A stretch of DNA of 51,458 nucleotides from Bacteroidota bacterium (GCA_024642705.1 JAHEAQ010000023.1:1-51458), one strand, 5' to 3'; shown: positions 10,729 through 19,370, numbered from the stretch's first letter. The notes: a model not told the origin generated them from the sequence alone. Numbers and translations: made by a program.

Positions 10729-11270
10729 GTGAAATAAAAGAATTTACATTATCAGTTTTTACTGAAAATAGAACGGGATTAGTGTCAAGAGTGGTTTCTA
10801 TATTCACAAGAAGACATATTAATATTGATAGCCTTACCACTTCACAATCTTCAATGGAAGGTATCCATAGATTTACGATAGTGATTCAATGTTCAGAAGC
10901 GCAAGTCATTAAGCTAGTAGGTCAGCTTGATAAGCAAGTGGATGTTTTGAAATCATTTTATTATCATACACATGAAATTGTATATCAGGAAATTGCACTT
11001 TACAAAGTTCCAACAGAAGCATTTTCTGGTGGAGATGTGATTGAAAGATTAATTAGAAATCACAATGCGCGAATATTGCGAATTGAACCTGATTATACTG
11101 TAATTGAAAAAACTGGTCAAGAAAAGGAAACGGAAGCATTATTCCATGATTTAAAGGAACATGGAATTTATGAATTTGTGAGAAGTGGAAGAGTGGCTAT
11201 TTCGAAACCAATGGAACAATTGAACAAATATTTAAAAACCATGGAATTACACATGGTTGAATACGATTGA
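10725..11270 (+). CDS. ilvN: Acetolactate synthase, small (regulatory) subunit
   Basis: The regulatory partner of IlvB activates the large subunit and usually confers valine feedback inhibition. Residues 1-80 form an ACT domain ([20 protein letters not shown] and the following IHRFTIVIQ strand), and residues about 85-165 match the C-terminal ALS small-subunit domain. The length of 181 aa is at the long end of the family. The ATG overlaps the ilvB stop codon by four bases. A 42-bp gap follows before ilvC. The symbol ilvH would be equally valid. Confidence 0.93.
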   Translation: MSEIKEFTLSVFTENRTGLVSRVVSIFTRRHINIDSLTTSQSSMEGIHRFTIVIQCSEAQVIKLVGQLDKQVDVLKSFYYHTHEIVYQEIALYKVPTEAFSGGDVIERLIRNHNARILRIEPDYTVIEKTGQEKETEALFHDLKEHGIYEFVRSGRVAISKPMEQLNKYLKTMELHMVEYD

Positions 11271-11312
11271 ATACATATTTTTTGAATTTATATAATTAAA
11301 CCGTCAATTACA

Positions 11313-12362
11313 ATGGCTAAAATGAATTTTGGTGGCGTTGAAGAAAACGTTGTCACGAGGGAAGAATTCCCATTAGAAAAAGCAAGAGAAATATTAAAAA
11401 ATGAAACAATTGCAATCATAGGATATGGTGTGCAAGGTCCGGGACAAGCTTTGAATCTTAGAGACAATGGTTTCAATGTTATTATTGGTCAAAGATCGCC
11501 ATCTATTTCTTATGATAAGGCAATAGAAGATGGATTTGTGCCAGGAGAAACTTTGTTTTCTATCGAGGAAGCAGCTGAAAGAGGCACTATTATACAATAT
11601 TTATTGTCTGATGCTGCCCAAATAGCTTTGTGGCCGACCTTAAAGCCATACCTAACACCAGGCAAGGCTTTATATTTTTCACATGGTTTTGCTATCACTT
11701 ATAAAGAAAGAACCAATATCATTCCGCCCGCGGATGTGGATGTAATTTTAGCAGCACCAAAAGGATCTGGAACTTCATTGAGAAGATTGTTCCTTGCAGG
11801 GAAAGGATTGAACTCAAGTTTTGCTATTCATCAAGATGCAACAGGAAACGCTAGGGACCGAGTTATTGCTTTAGGTATTGGCATAGGTTCAGGATATCTT
11901 TTTGAGACTAATTTCAAGAAAGAAGTATACAGTGATTTGACTGGAGAAAGAGGAACTTTAATGGGTGCTATCCAAGGATTATTTGCAGCTCAATATGATT
12001 TATTAAGATCAAAGGGGCATAGTCCATCAGAAGCTTTTAATGAAACTGTGGAAGAAGCTACAGAATCATTGTATCCATTGGTGGCAGAAAATGGAATGGA
12101 TTGGATGTATGCAAATTGTTCTACTACTGCTCAAAGAGGAGCTTTGGATTGGTGGAAAAAGTTTAGAGATGCTACAAAGCCTGTATTTGAAGAATTATAT
12201 GAAAGTGTTGCAACAGGTAATGAAGCTCAATTATCAATTGATTCCAATAGCAAATCAGATTATAGAGTAAAATTAGAAGAAGAATTAAAAGAACTTAGAG
12301 AATCTGAAATGTGGCAAGCAGGTAGAGTTGTAAGATCTCTTAGACCTTCAGAAGATAAATAA
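11313..12362 (+). CDS. ilvC: Ketol-acid reductoisomerase (class I)
   Basis: It isomerises and reduces 2-acetolactate and 2-aceto-2-hydroxybutyrate with NAD(P)H and Mg2+. The Rossmann loop reads GYGVQGPGQALNLRDNG (about residues 37-53), and IIGQR follows at the second strand. The catalytic His is in YFSHGFAIT, and the C-terminal knotted domain has DLTGERGTLMGAI and NCSTTAQRGALDWW. Most KARIs have GHAQ where this protein has GPGQ, a variant I know from other Bacteroidota. At 349 residues it is the short class I form. It sits 42 bp after ilvN and 5 bp before ilvA. Confidence 0.94.
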   Translation: MAKMNFGGVEENVVTREEFPLEKAREILKNETIAIIGYGVQGPGQALNLRDNGFNVIIGQRSPSISYDKAIEDGFVPGETLFSIEEAAERGTIIQYLLSDAAQIALWPTLKPYLTPGKALYFSHGFAITYKERTNIIPPADVDVILAAPKGSGTSLRRLFLAGKGLNSSFAIHQDATGNARDRVIALGIGIGSGYLFETNFKKEVYSDLTGERGTLMGAIQGLFAAQYDLLRSKGHSPSEAFNETVEEATESLYPLVAENGMDWMYANCSTTAQRGALDWWKKFRDATKPVFEELYESVATGNEAQLSIDSNSKSDYRVKLEEELKELRESEMWQAGRVVRSLRPSEDK

Positions 12363-12367
12363 ATAGA

Positions 12368-13636
12368 ATGATTACTGAAGTACAGACCAATTCACACATT
12401 GTTCCAGCTTCTAAAATTCTTAAAGCAGCTCAGAAACTAAAAGGGATTGTTCTCAAGACGCCTTTGATGTTCAATATTACTTTGTCGGAAGAATATGGTT
12501 GTAAAATCTATCTCAAAAGAGAAGATCTTCAATCTATTCGATCATACAAAATCAGAGGAGCTTATCATAAGATGATTAGTATTTCAGAGGAACAAGTAAA
12601 AAAAGGCGTGGTCTGTGCGAGTGCAGGAAATCACTCTCAAGGTGTTGCTTTGGCATGTAGATTACTTAATATTTACGGAGTAATCTATATGCCAAATACT
12701 ACACCAAGCCAGAAAATAAAAAAGGTCAAGCAATTCGGCAAAGAGTTCGTAGAAGTTGTACTTATTGGGGATACTTTCGACGATGCCTATCATGAAGCTA
12801 TAAATTTTGCTGAGAAAAATGAAAGATCTTTTATTCATCCTTTCGAAGATCCCAAAACAATAGAAGGTCAAGGGACTGTTGGTGTTGAAATCATGGAGGA
12901 TACTATCGAACCCATAGATTATTTATTTTTGGCAATTGGAGGAGGAGGTTTGGCAGCTGGAGTTGGAAGTTATTTTAAGCAAATCAGCCCCAATACAAAA
13001 ATTATTGGTGTTGAACCTCATGGCGCTCCAGCGATGGCAGAATCTTTAAGACAAAACAAACTTATTCGGCTTGAAACCATTGATTCTTTCGTTGACGGAG
13101 CCGCAGTAAAGCAAGTTGGAAAGTTGAATTTTGAAATTTGTAAAGAGGTTTTAGATGACATGCTTTTGGTTCGTGAAGGCAAAGTTTGTTCAACTATTCT
13201 TCAGATGTACAATGAAGAAGCAATTGTGGTTGAGCCTGCTGGTGCATTGGCGATTTCTGCTTTGGAACAATACAAAGATCAAATAAAAGGAAAAAATGTA
13301 GTTTGTGTAGTTAGTGGCGGAAATAACGATATTACCAGAACTGCTGAAATACGAGAAAGATCTTTATTATATGAAGGTTTGAAGCATTATTTTATCATTC
13401 GTTTTCCTCAAAGATCTGGAGCCTTAAGAGAATTTTTGAATGTTCTTGGTCCAGATGACGATATTGCTTATTTCGAATATACAAAGAAAACCAATCGAAT
13501 TTCTGGACCGGCAGTGGTTGGAATTGAATTGAAAAATAAGGATGATTACGCTGGATTAATTGAAAGAATGTGCAAAGAAGGTATCAATTTCGAACCTTTG
13601 AATAACAATCCAAATTTATTTGAAATTTTAGTGTAA
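12368..13636 (+). CDS. ilvA: Threonine ammonia-lyase, biosynthetic
   Basis: This PLP enzyme deaminates threonine to 2-oxobutyrate for isoleucine synthesis. The PLP lysine lies in SIRSYKIRGAYHKM (about residue 60), with CASAGNHSQGVALAC after it and the glycine-rich phosphate loop LAIGGGGLAAGVGS (about 191-204). Residues after about 335 (KHYFIIRFPQRSGALREFL) form one ACT-like regulatory domain, so feedback control by isoleucine is likely. The catabolic TdcB type lacks this extension. The gene starts 5 bp after ilvC and ends the operon, converging with xdhC over a 21-bp gap. Confidence 0.93.
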   Translation: MITEVQTNSHIVPASKILKAAQKLKGIVLKTPLMFNITLSEEYGCKIYLKREDLQSIRSYKIRGAYHKMISISEEQVKKGVVCASAGNHSQGVALACRLLNIYGVIYMPNTTPSQKIKKVKQFGKEFVEVVLIGDTFDDAYHEAINFAEKNERSFIHPFEDPKTIEGQGTVGVEIMEDTIEPIDYLFLAIGGGGLAAGVGSYFKQISPNTKIIGVEPHGAPAMAESLRQNKLIRLETIDSFVDGAAVKQVGKLNFEICKEVLDDMLLVREGKVCSTILQMYNEEAIVVEPAGALAISALEQYKDQIKGKNVVCVVSGGNNDITRTAEIRERSLLYEGLKHYFIIRFPQRSGALREFLNVLGPDDDIAYFEYTKKTNRISGPAVVGIELKNKDDYAGLIERMCKEGINFEPLNNNPNLFEILV

Positions 13637-13657
13637 ATAATTCAAAGCAATATCCAA

Positions 13658-14665
13658 CTATCTATTTTTAACTTGAATTACTTCACCGATTATACTCAAT
13701 GCTATCTCTCTTGGGGAATTGGCATTAATATCTAAACCTATTGGAGCCGATATTTGATCAATTTCCTCTGTCGAAAACCCAGCTTCTGCTAACCTTTCAA
13801 TTCTTTTAGCATGCGTTTTTTTACTTCCAAGCGCTCCTAAATAGGCAATTTTTTTCTTAAGTAAAATATGAAGTGCATTGTCATCAATTTTTGGGTCATG
13901 AGATAAAATAACCACAAAAGTATATTGATCAAGTTTGAAATTTTCTAAGACTTCAGAAGGATATGCAATTACTATTTGATCTGGTTGATCTATAAATTTT
14001 ATTCTATTTGCAAAATCCGCTCGGGGATCTATTACTATTGTTTCAAAATTATAAAATTTGGCTAAATGAATTAAATCAGAAGAAATATGTGCTGCTCCAA
14101 TAATCAACATTTGGGATTTTCGAGGTAAAATATGTGCAAAATACCTTGCTTTTTCATGCTCAATTATAGTTGATTTCCGCGCATTGAATATCGATTGGAT
14201 TTTTGTTTGTAATTCGAATGGAATTTTAGTTCCCATGGAAAAACCTGAATCGTCCAAAACACACTGTTTTACAAGATTGGCATTTTCAATCTTTGTCAAC
14301 CAAATACAAGATTTATTTTCTGCAATGTTTGAAAACAGTAATGTTCTCAACTCAGACTTTTCAAACAATTGAATAAATACTTCAATTTTTCCGCCACAAC
14401 TCAACCCAACTGACCAAGCATCCTGATCGGAAACACCATATTCGAGAATTTTAGATCCACCAGTTTCAAATAAATTTTTTGCTTCTTTTACGACTGCGCC
14501 TTCAATACAACCGCCACTTACAGAGCCATACATATTCAATGCTGAATCTATAATTAACGCAGAACCAATTGGCCTGGGAGAAGAGCCCCAAGTTGAAATT
14601 ACTCTTGCAATGATAATTTTATCTTCTTGATCCCAGGAGTTGAAATTATTTTTGAATTCTTGCAT
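13658..14665 (-). CDS. XdhC/CoxI family protein
   Basis: These proteins bind molybdenum cofactor, promote its sulfuration and load it into xanthine-dehydrogenase-type hydroxylases. The N-terminal XdhC/CoxI domain shows ARVISTWGSSPRPIGSALII, SGGCIEGAVVKEA with the conserved Cys, and VGLSCGGKIEVF with a second conserved Cys. The C-terminal half is a Rossmann-like XdhC_C domain: LIIGAAHISSDLI, VIDPRADFA, VVILSHDPKIDD and YLGALGSKKTH. The protein is full length at 335 aa. No xanthine dehydrogenase or CO-dehydrogenase gene lies in the window. It is divergent from the MoaD-like gene, with about 120 bp between starts. Confidence 0.87.
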   Translation of the reverse strand: MQEFKNNFNSWDQEDKIIIARVISTWGSSPRPIGSALIIDSALNMYGSVSGGCIEGAVVKEAKNLFETGGSKILEYGVSDQDAWSVGLSCGGKIEVFIQLFEKSELRTLLFSNIAENKSCIWLTKIENANLVKQCVLDDSGFSMGTKIPFELQTKIQSIFNARKSTIIEHEKARYFAHILPRKSQMLIIGAAHISSDLIHLAKFYNFETIVIDPRADFANRIKFIDQPDQIVIAYPSEVLENFKLDQYTFVVILSHDPKIDDNALHILLKKKIAYLGALGSKKTHAKRIERLAEAGFSTEEIDQISAPIGLDINANSPREIALSIIGEVIQVKNR

Positions 14666-14784
14666 TTAACTTACATTTTTAAAAATTTATTTAAAGATAA
14701 TCATTTGAAAAATCATCGTTAAATGGAATACAATCTTTTATAATTGTTATATTAACGTAATGAATTTTTATAAGAAATTTAAAC

Positions 14785-15057
14785 ATGCCTAAGGTTAATT
14801 TTACATCTGCATTAAATAGGTTTTTTCCTAACCTGCAATCGTTACAAATAGATGCTCATAATATTTCTGATTTGGTGAAGAAAATTGAAGCTGTATATCC
14901 TGGAATGAAATCATATTTGTTAGATGATCGCGGACAATTAAGAAAACATGTTAATATATTTGTAGGCGAAGAATTAATTCAAGATGACATCAACTTGACA
15001 GATGAAATATTAGAAAATGATGAAGTATTTATTTTTCAAGCACTTTCCGGGGGATAG
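14785..15057 (+). CDS. MoaD/ThiS-like ubiquitin-fold sulfur-carrier protein
   Basis: This 90-residue beta-grasp protein ends in the diglycine tail (QALSGG) that MoaD and ThiS proteins need for adenylation and thiocarboxylation. Other family features are a central KHVNIFVGEELI strand and acidic residues before VFIFQALSGG. MoaD of molybdopterin synthase and ThiS of thiazole synthesis are the characterised members. No moaE, moeB, thiF or thiG is adjacent. Instead a BNR beta-propeller gene starts 6 bp after the stop, so the two are almost certainly cotranslated. I have seen this pair in other bacterial phyla and know of no assigned function. General family is confident; pathway is not. Confidence 0.82.
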   Translation: MPKVNFTSALNRFFPNLQSLQIDAHNISDLVKKIEAVYPGMKSYLLDDRGQLRKHVNIFVGEELIQDDINLTDEILENDEVFIFQALSGG

Positions 15058-15063
15058 ATAACT

Positions 15064-16152
15064 ATGGTTTACGACAAATTATTAGTGGGAACTGCGAAGG
15101 GGCTGATCAATTTTCAAATTATTGAAGGAAAATTGATAGAAAAAGAACTTTATTTCGAGGGTCTTGATGTTACTGCCATTCATCAACATTTTGACGGTTC
15201 CACCTTTATTGCCATTTCACATAAACATTGGGGTGAAAAAATATTTGTGAAAAATTTTAATTCTGAAATATGGGATGAATTAAATACGCCAATATTTGAA
15301 AAAACACTGAAGAATGTAAATGGAAGTCCTGCTGTTTTGAAGCAAATATGGGATATTAAAGATGGAGGAGAACAATATCCAGATAGGTTATGGGTAGGGA
15401 CAGAACCTGGTGCACTTTTCCTAAGTGAAGATCGAGGAATCACCTATAAACTAGTAGAAAGTCTTTGGTATCATCCAACACGAATTAAAGATAAACATTG
15501 GTTTGGAGCAGGAAAAGAGTTGCCTTTTGTACATTCAATAATCATTGAACCAGGAAAAAATGAAGTAATTTATATTTCTGTGAGTTGTGCTGGTATATTT
15601 AAATCTATTGATTCTGGAAAAACTTGGGAAACCTGCAATTATGGAATGAAGGCTGAATATCTTCCAAATACTAGTCCAAATGCAGGATATGATCCTCACT
15701 TGATGTTGATGAGTGAAGTTGACCATAAAGTTTTGTGGCAACAAAACCATTGTGGTATCTTCAGATCCGAAAATGGAGGCAAAGAATGGAAGGATGTAAG
15801 CGGCGAAAATGCTTTCCCCAGTTATGGTTTTTGTATAGCCATTGAAGAATTGGCCACAAATGAAGCGTGGGTAATTCCAGTGCAAGATGAAGCAAGTCGA
15901 ATTCCTACATCATTGCAATTGAGAGTATTTAAGACTTCAGATGCTGGGAAAACATGGCAAAACCAAAGCAATGGATTGCCATCCAATAGATTTTACGGTA
16001 TTGTGCTAAGAAATGGATTTGTAAAGAAAGGCAATAATATGGCTTTTGGAACAACAAATGGAAATTTATATTATAGCAATAATAGAGGCGAAAAATGGAC
16101 TGAAGTAAATACAAGTATGGCCAAAATAAATTTTTTGAATTTTAACAGATAA
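15064..16152 (+). CDS. BNR/sialidase-like beta-propeller protein partnered with the MoaD-like carrier
   Basis: This is a 362-residue soluble beta-propeller with repeated Asp-box motifs: SEDRGITYKLV, SIDSGKTWETC, SENGGKEWKDV, TSDAGKTWQN and NNRGEKWTEV. Such repeats occur in sialidases, Vps10 and photosystem assembly factors and do not by themselves mean glycosidase activity. There is no signal peptide, unlike secreted sialidases, so it should act in the cytoplasm. That suits a physical or functional link with the sulfur carrier encoded 6 bp upstream. The His-rich stretches (FEGLDVTAIHQHFDG, ISHKHWGEK, WQQNHCGIF) could bind metal, which is my inference. It ends 8 bp before the MocA-like gene. 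Confidence 0.78.
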   Translation: MVYDKLLVGTAKGLINFQIIEGKLIEKELYFEGLDVTAIHQHFDGSTFIAISHKHWGEKIFVKNFNSEIWDELNTPIFEKTLKNVNGSPAVLKQIWDIKDGGEQYPDRLWVGTEPGALFLSEDRGITYKLVESLWYHPTRIKDKHWFGAGKELPFVHSIIIEPGKNEVIYISVSCAGIFKSIDSGKTWETCNYGMKAEYLPNTSPNAGYDPHLMLMSEVDHKVLWQQNHCGIFRSENGGKEWKDVSGENAFPSYGFCIAIEELATNEAWVIPVQDEASRIPTSLQLRVFKTSDAGKTWQNQSNGLPSNRFYGIVLRNGFVKKGNNMAFGTTNGNLYYSNNRGEKWTEVNTSMAKINFLNFNR

Positions 16153-16160
16153 TACATTCG

Positions 16161-16754
16161 ATGATTAGTGGAATTCTTTTGGCTGCTGGCACTTCTTCAA
16201 GAATGGGTAAAGAAAATAAACTCCTTCTACCCTATGAGGGTAAAATGCTATTGATGAGAGCATTGGAGACTTTAAAAAATTCAAATCTTGGAGAAATCAT
16301 TGTAGTTTTGGGTTATGAATATGAAATTTTAAAGCCATTGTTGATAAATTCTGGGGTTAAAATAGGGATTAATTATCAATATGCTTCGGGTCAGACTTCA
16401 AGTATTAAAAATGGTTTGAAACTTATTAACCAAGATTCGAGTGCATTTATGATATGCCTTTCGGACATGCCATATTTGACTTGTGAAAATATTAATGCAT
16501 TGATTGAGGAATACAAAACTATTCATAATTCGCAAGGCATTTTGCAACCATGGAATAAAATCAGGCCTGGAAACCCTGTAATTTTTTCTATCAAATACTA
16601 CGATGAATTGTTGAATTGTGAAGATCCTAATGGATGTAAATCCGTGATTGAAAGATTTAAAAATGAGTTGTATTATTTCAAAACTGAGGATCAAGCCTAT
16701 TTTTTTGATATTGATACAAAAGAAGAATATATAATTTCTAAAGGAAATGACTAA
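16161..16754 (+). CDS. MocA/MobA-like NTP transferase
   Basis: This is a 197-residue GT-A fold nucleotidyltransferase. The signature GILLAAGTSSRMGKENKLLL binds the nucleotide, and CLSDMPYLT supplies the metal-binding Asp. The motif LQPWNKIRPGNPVIF matches the MocA loop. MocA makes molybdopterin cytosine dinucleotide and MobA makes the guanine form; close relatives are annotated simply as nucleotidyltransferase family protein. Proximity to XdhC supports a role in molybdenum cofactor for a hydroxylase of the xanthine dehydrogenase family, where the cytidylyl form is common in bacteria. It lies 8 bp after the propeller gene and 9 bp before the CNNM gene, so all four genes may form one operon. 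Confidence 0.82.
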   Translation: MISGILLAAGTSSRMGKENKLLLPYEGKMLLMRALETLKNSNLGEIIVVLGYEYEILKPLLINSGVKIGINYQYASGQTSSIKNGLKLINQDSSAFMICLSDMPYLTCENINALIEEYKTIHNSQGILQPWNKIRPGNPVIFSIKYYDELLNCEDPNGCKSVIERFKNELYYFKTEDQAYFFDIDTKEEYIISKGND

Positions 16755-16763
16755 TTTTGTGCC

Positions 16764-18020
16764 ATGGTAGCTATTATTATTATTTCTCTTTTATTGTCTG
16801 CTTTTTTTTCAGGATCTGAAATTGCTTATATATCAGCAAATAAGCTTGGAATTGAAGTACGAAAAAACAAAGGAGCACAAAGAGGTAAAATCCTTGCAAA
16901 GTTTTATGATAATCCAAGGAATTTTTTGAGCACAATGTTGGTCGGAAACAACATTGCTCTAGTCATATTTTCAATACTTATTACAGAATTAATGAGTCCG
17001 GTTTTTACTCCGTTAATTGGAGAAGGAGTTTTGTTTTTATTAATTTCGACCATTATTATTACTGTTGTGGTATTACTATTAGGCGAGTTTATTCCAAAGA
17101 CCATGTTCAGAGTATATTCTAATGAAATGATTTATGGACTCGCATATCCTCTTGCATTTTTCAAATACATCCTTATTGCTCCAACCTGGATAATGACTTC
17201 AATTTCCAACTTTATTTTAAAATATATATTTAGAATGCCAAATGCAGAGGTTGATGAAGCATATACTAGACTTGATTTGGAGACCTATGTTGACGAAGGT
17301 TTTTCGGATAATAATGAAGAAATGGAAGCTGATATGTTCAAAAATGCATTAAATCTGCGTCAGGTGAAAATTAGAGATTGCATGATCCCTAGAAATGAAA
17401 TAGTCCAGATTGATAAAAGCGCAAAACCCAGCGAAGTAATAAAGACCTTCATAGAATCTCGACACTCAAGATTAATTGTAGTGGATCAGGATATAGAAAA
17501 CATTGTCGGATATATTCATCATCAACAATTGTTGGATAATCCAAAGAAAATTGGTCATCTTATATTGGAGATTATGTATGTTCCAGAAGCAATGAGCGCG
17601 AGAGATATGATGTCCAAGTTTATCAATAGTGGAACAAACATAGCATGTGTTGTAGACGAATTTGGCAGTACTGCTGGAATAATTACTTTAGAAGATATTC
17701 TTGAAGAGATATTTGGAGAAATAGAAGATGAACACGATACAGAAGATTATGTCGAAGTAGTAATAAGTGAAAAAGAATTTCTTTTTTCTGGAAGATTAGA
17801 AGTTCAATATTTGAATGATAAATATGAAGGAATCAATATTCCTGAGGGCGAATATCATACCTTATCGGGATATCTAGTGACAACCTCAGGAGCTATACCT
17901 GAAAGTGGAGCTGAATTAGTTATCAGTGGTCATAAATTTATATTTGAGCAGGTAAGTGATAAGAAAATTGAAACTGTTCGAATGATATTGGAAGATGAAA
18001 ATGGAATTAGTTTAAATTAA
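16764..18020 (+). CDS. CNNM/CBS/CorC_HlyC-domain membrane protein
   Basis: Residues 1-150 form the DUF21/CNNM transmembrane domain, with FFSGSEIAYISANKL near the start, LVGNNIALVIFSIL and the GEFIPKT motif. Two CBS repeats follow (IRDCMIPRNEIVQID..., about 205-320, including ACVVDEFGSTAGIITLEDIL). A C-terminal CorC_HlyC domain ends the protein at 418 aa. Members are Mg2+ (or Co2+) transporters of the CorB/CorC/MpfA type, sometimes still called hemolysins. GldE of gliding motility is a related Bacteroidota paralogue, but no gld gene is adjacent, so the generic call is safer. It converges with the acyltransferase gene over a 10-bp gap. Confidence 0.85.
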   Translation: MVAIIIISLLLSAFFSGSEIAYISANKLGIEVRKNKGAQRGKILAKFYDNPRNFLSTMLVGNNIALVIFSILITELMSPVFTPLIGEGVLFLLISTIIITVVVLLLGEFIPKTMFRVYSNEMIYGLAYPLAFFKYILIAPTWIMTSISNFILKYIFRMPNAEVDEAYTRLDLETYVDEGFSDNNEEMEADMFKNALNLRQVKIRDCMIPRNEIVQIDKSAKPSEVIKTFIESRHSRLIVVDQDIENIVGYIHHQQLLDNPKKIGHLILEIMYVPEAMSARDMMSKFINSGTNIACVVDEFGSTAGIITLEDILEEIFGEIEDEHDTEDYVEVVISEKEFLFSGRLEVQYLNDKYEGINIPEGEYHTLSGYLVTTSGAIPESGAELVISGHKFIFEQVSDKKIETVRMILEDENGISLN

Positions 18021-18030
18021 GGGATTAGAA

Positions 18031-18681
18031 TTAAATAAAGTTTACATCCCCATGTTTTTCGTCCAATAATTGTTGAAAGTGAGCTAAGAATTCAGCAATA
18101 TCCTTCCCATCCACCAATGAATGGTGAGCATGTACTGAAACATTCATTAACATTTCGTCATTATTTGCAAATGCTTTACCAAAAGAAATTTTTGGTGCAC
18201 TATCTTGAAAGGAGAATTTTCTTGCATGAGAAACGGCGGTAAATTTGAACCACGGCAATGATGAATAATGGATGACATTTTCAGAATGCTTAGGGGGAAG
18301 CAATTTATCTGTCGCTTGAATTCTTTCAATCTCAGCATTTACATGATTAGAAAATTTTTGAAAGTCCTCATCATAAATAATATGGCTAAATCCGAAAGTT
18401 CCATTTTGGCGTGCAATGGTAGCAGAAGCATGAATTTTGTCGTAAAGCCTTATTTCTTCTCCAACTATCCTTAATTTCATTGCATTTGTTTTATTAATAG
18501 CGACAATGGATTTGTGCAAATAATATTTGAAAAATGAAATATGATGCTTCTTGCAAAAATTGTAAGCATAGGTAACATTTACTTCTGTTACAATACCAGT
18601 GTAAGGTTCTTCAAAAGTTTTAAAAAAATTAAAAATTTCTTTTCGATACCAAGTATGAGGATTAATAACTGAGTATTCCAT
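18031..18681 (-). CDS. Chloramphenicol-acetyltransferase-fold acyltransferase
   Basis: This 216-residue protein has the length and fold signature of the CAT trimer family. The catalytic HHxxxDG motif is present as HAHHSLVDGKDIAEF (His186-His187, Asp191-Gly192). The N-terminal W-Y-R-K-E-x-F-N-F-F segment and NVTYAYNFCKKHHISFF also match CAT family chains. It is a cytoplasmic CoA-dependent O-acetyltransferase-like enzyme. Chromosomal Bacteroidota members are common and mostly untested, so drug resistance should not be assumed. Its ATG overlaps the stop of the upstream HAD gene by one base, so the two are translationally coupled. Confidence 0.78.
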   Translation of the reverse strand: MEYSVINPHTWYRKEIFNFFKTFEEPYTGIVTEVNVTYAYNFCKKHHISFFKYYLHKSIVAINKTNAMKLRIVGEEIRLYDKIHASATIARQNGTFGFSHIIYDEDFQKFSNHVNAEIERIQATDKLLPPKHSENVIHYSSLPWFKFTAVSHARKFSFQDSAPKISFGKAFANNDEMLMNVSVHAHHSLVDGKDIAEFLAHFQQLLDEKHGDVNFI

Positions 18682-19370
18682 TATAGAAATTCTAATATTT
18701 CAATGATTTTCTCTATTTTTTTAAATTGTGGATGGTCAATTTCCGAATCTACTTTCTCATATTCCCATGTGGTATGAAATGGGATATGAATAGCATAACC
18801 ACCCAATTCTAAAATTGGAATAATGTCGGATTTTAATGAATTCCCAATCATTAAAAAATTAGTGGGAGGAACATCTAAGTGACTTATCAATTTTTGATAA
18901 TTTTCGGTTTTCTTTTCTGATAGAATTTCAATATGGTGAAAATATTTTTCTAGACCAGAATTAATGAGTTTTTTCTCTTGTTCTAAAAGATCTCCCTTTG
19001 TTGCCATTACCAACTTGTACTTGTTTTGCAATTGGGCTAATACTTCTTCAACGCCATCAAGGATTTCAACTGGTTTATGCAATTGTTCACGTCCTATTGA
19101 TATAATTTTTTCTATATCTTGGGCTGAAATTCTGCCATCAGAAATTGATATAGCGGTCTCTACCATTGAAAGGATAAAACTTTTAATACCATACCCAAAT
19201 GTTGGAAGATTTGAAATTTCAATTTTCAATAATTCTCTGGAAACATCATGATGAGGAAGAAATTCTTCCATCATGTCACAAAATCTATCTTCAGCTTCTC
19301 GAAAATAAGGTTCATTTGACCATAAAGTATCATCCGCATCAAATGCAATAACAGATATATCTTTGTGCAT
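18681..19370 (-). CDS. HAD-superfamily hydrolase
   Basis: A 229-residue cytoplasmic phosphatase of HAD subfamily I. Motif I is FDADDTLW (nucleophile Asp11, acid Asp13). Motif II is VMATKGD (Thr), Lys is supplied around LSEKKTENYQ, and the motif III region is MIGNSLKSDIIPILELGG with its Asp pair. An alpha-helical cap lies between motifs I and II (about 20-95). The substrate is unknown; phosphoglycolate-type small phosphomonoesters are usual. It is coupled to the downstream CAT-fold gene by a one-base overlap and follows the sorbosone-dehydrogenase-like gene on the same strand after a 23-bp gap. Confidence 0.83.
   Translation of the reverse strand: MHKDISVIAFDADDTLWSNEPYFREAEDRFCDMMEEFLPHHDVSRELLKIEISNLPTFGYGIKSFILSMVETAISISDGRISAQDIEKIISIGREQLHKPVEILDGVEEVLAQLQNKYKLVMATKGDLLEQEKKLINSGLEKYFHHIEILSEKKTENYQKLISHLDVPPTNFLMIGNSLKSDIIPILELGGYAIHIPFHTTWEYEKVDSEIDHPQFKKIEKIIEILEFL

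Noticed and set aside
13637-13680. Terminator between ilvA and xdhC
   Set aside because: TAATTCAA and TTGAATTA can pair, but the stem is AT-only apart from one pair, the loop is long, and it runs into the coding end of xdhC.
15064-16152. True secreted sialidase
   Set aside because: It has Asp-box repeats but no signal peptide and no obvious sialidase Arg triad or FRIP motif, and it is coupled to a sulfur-carrier gene.
16764-18020. gldE gliding-motility gene
   Set aside because: Same domain order, but no gld or ssb/mutY neighbour is present and the sequence gives no specific support, so a generic CNNM call was kept.
18031-18681. Chloramphenicol resistance gene
   Set aside because: The HHxxxDG motif shows the CAT fold only; the chromosomal context is housekeeping and no mobile element or resistance gene is near.
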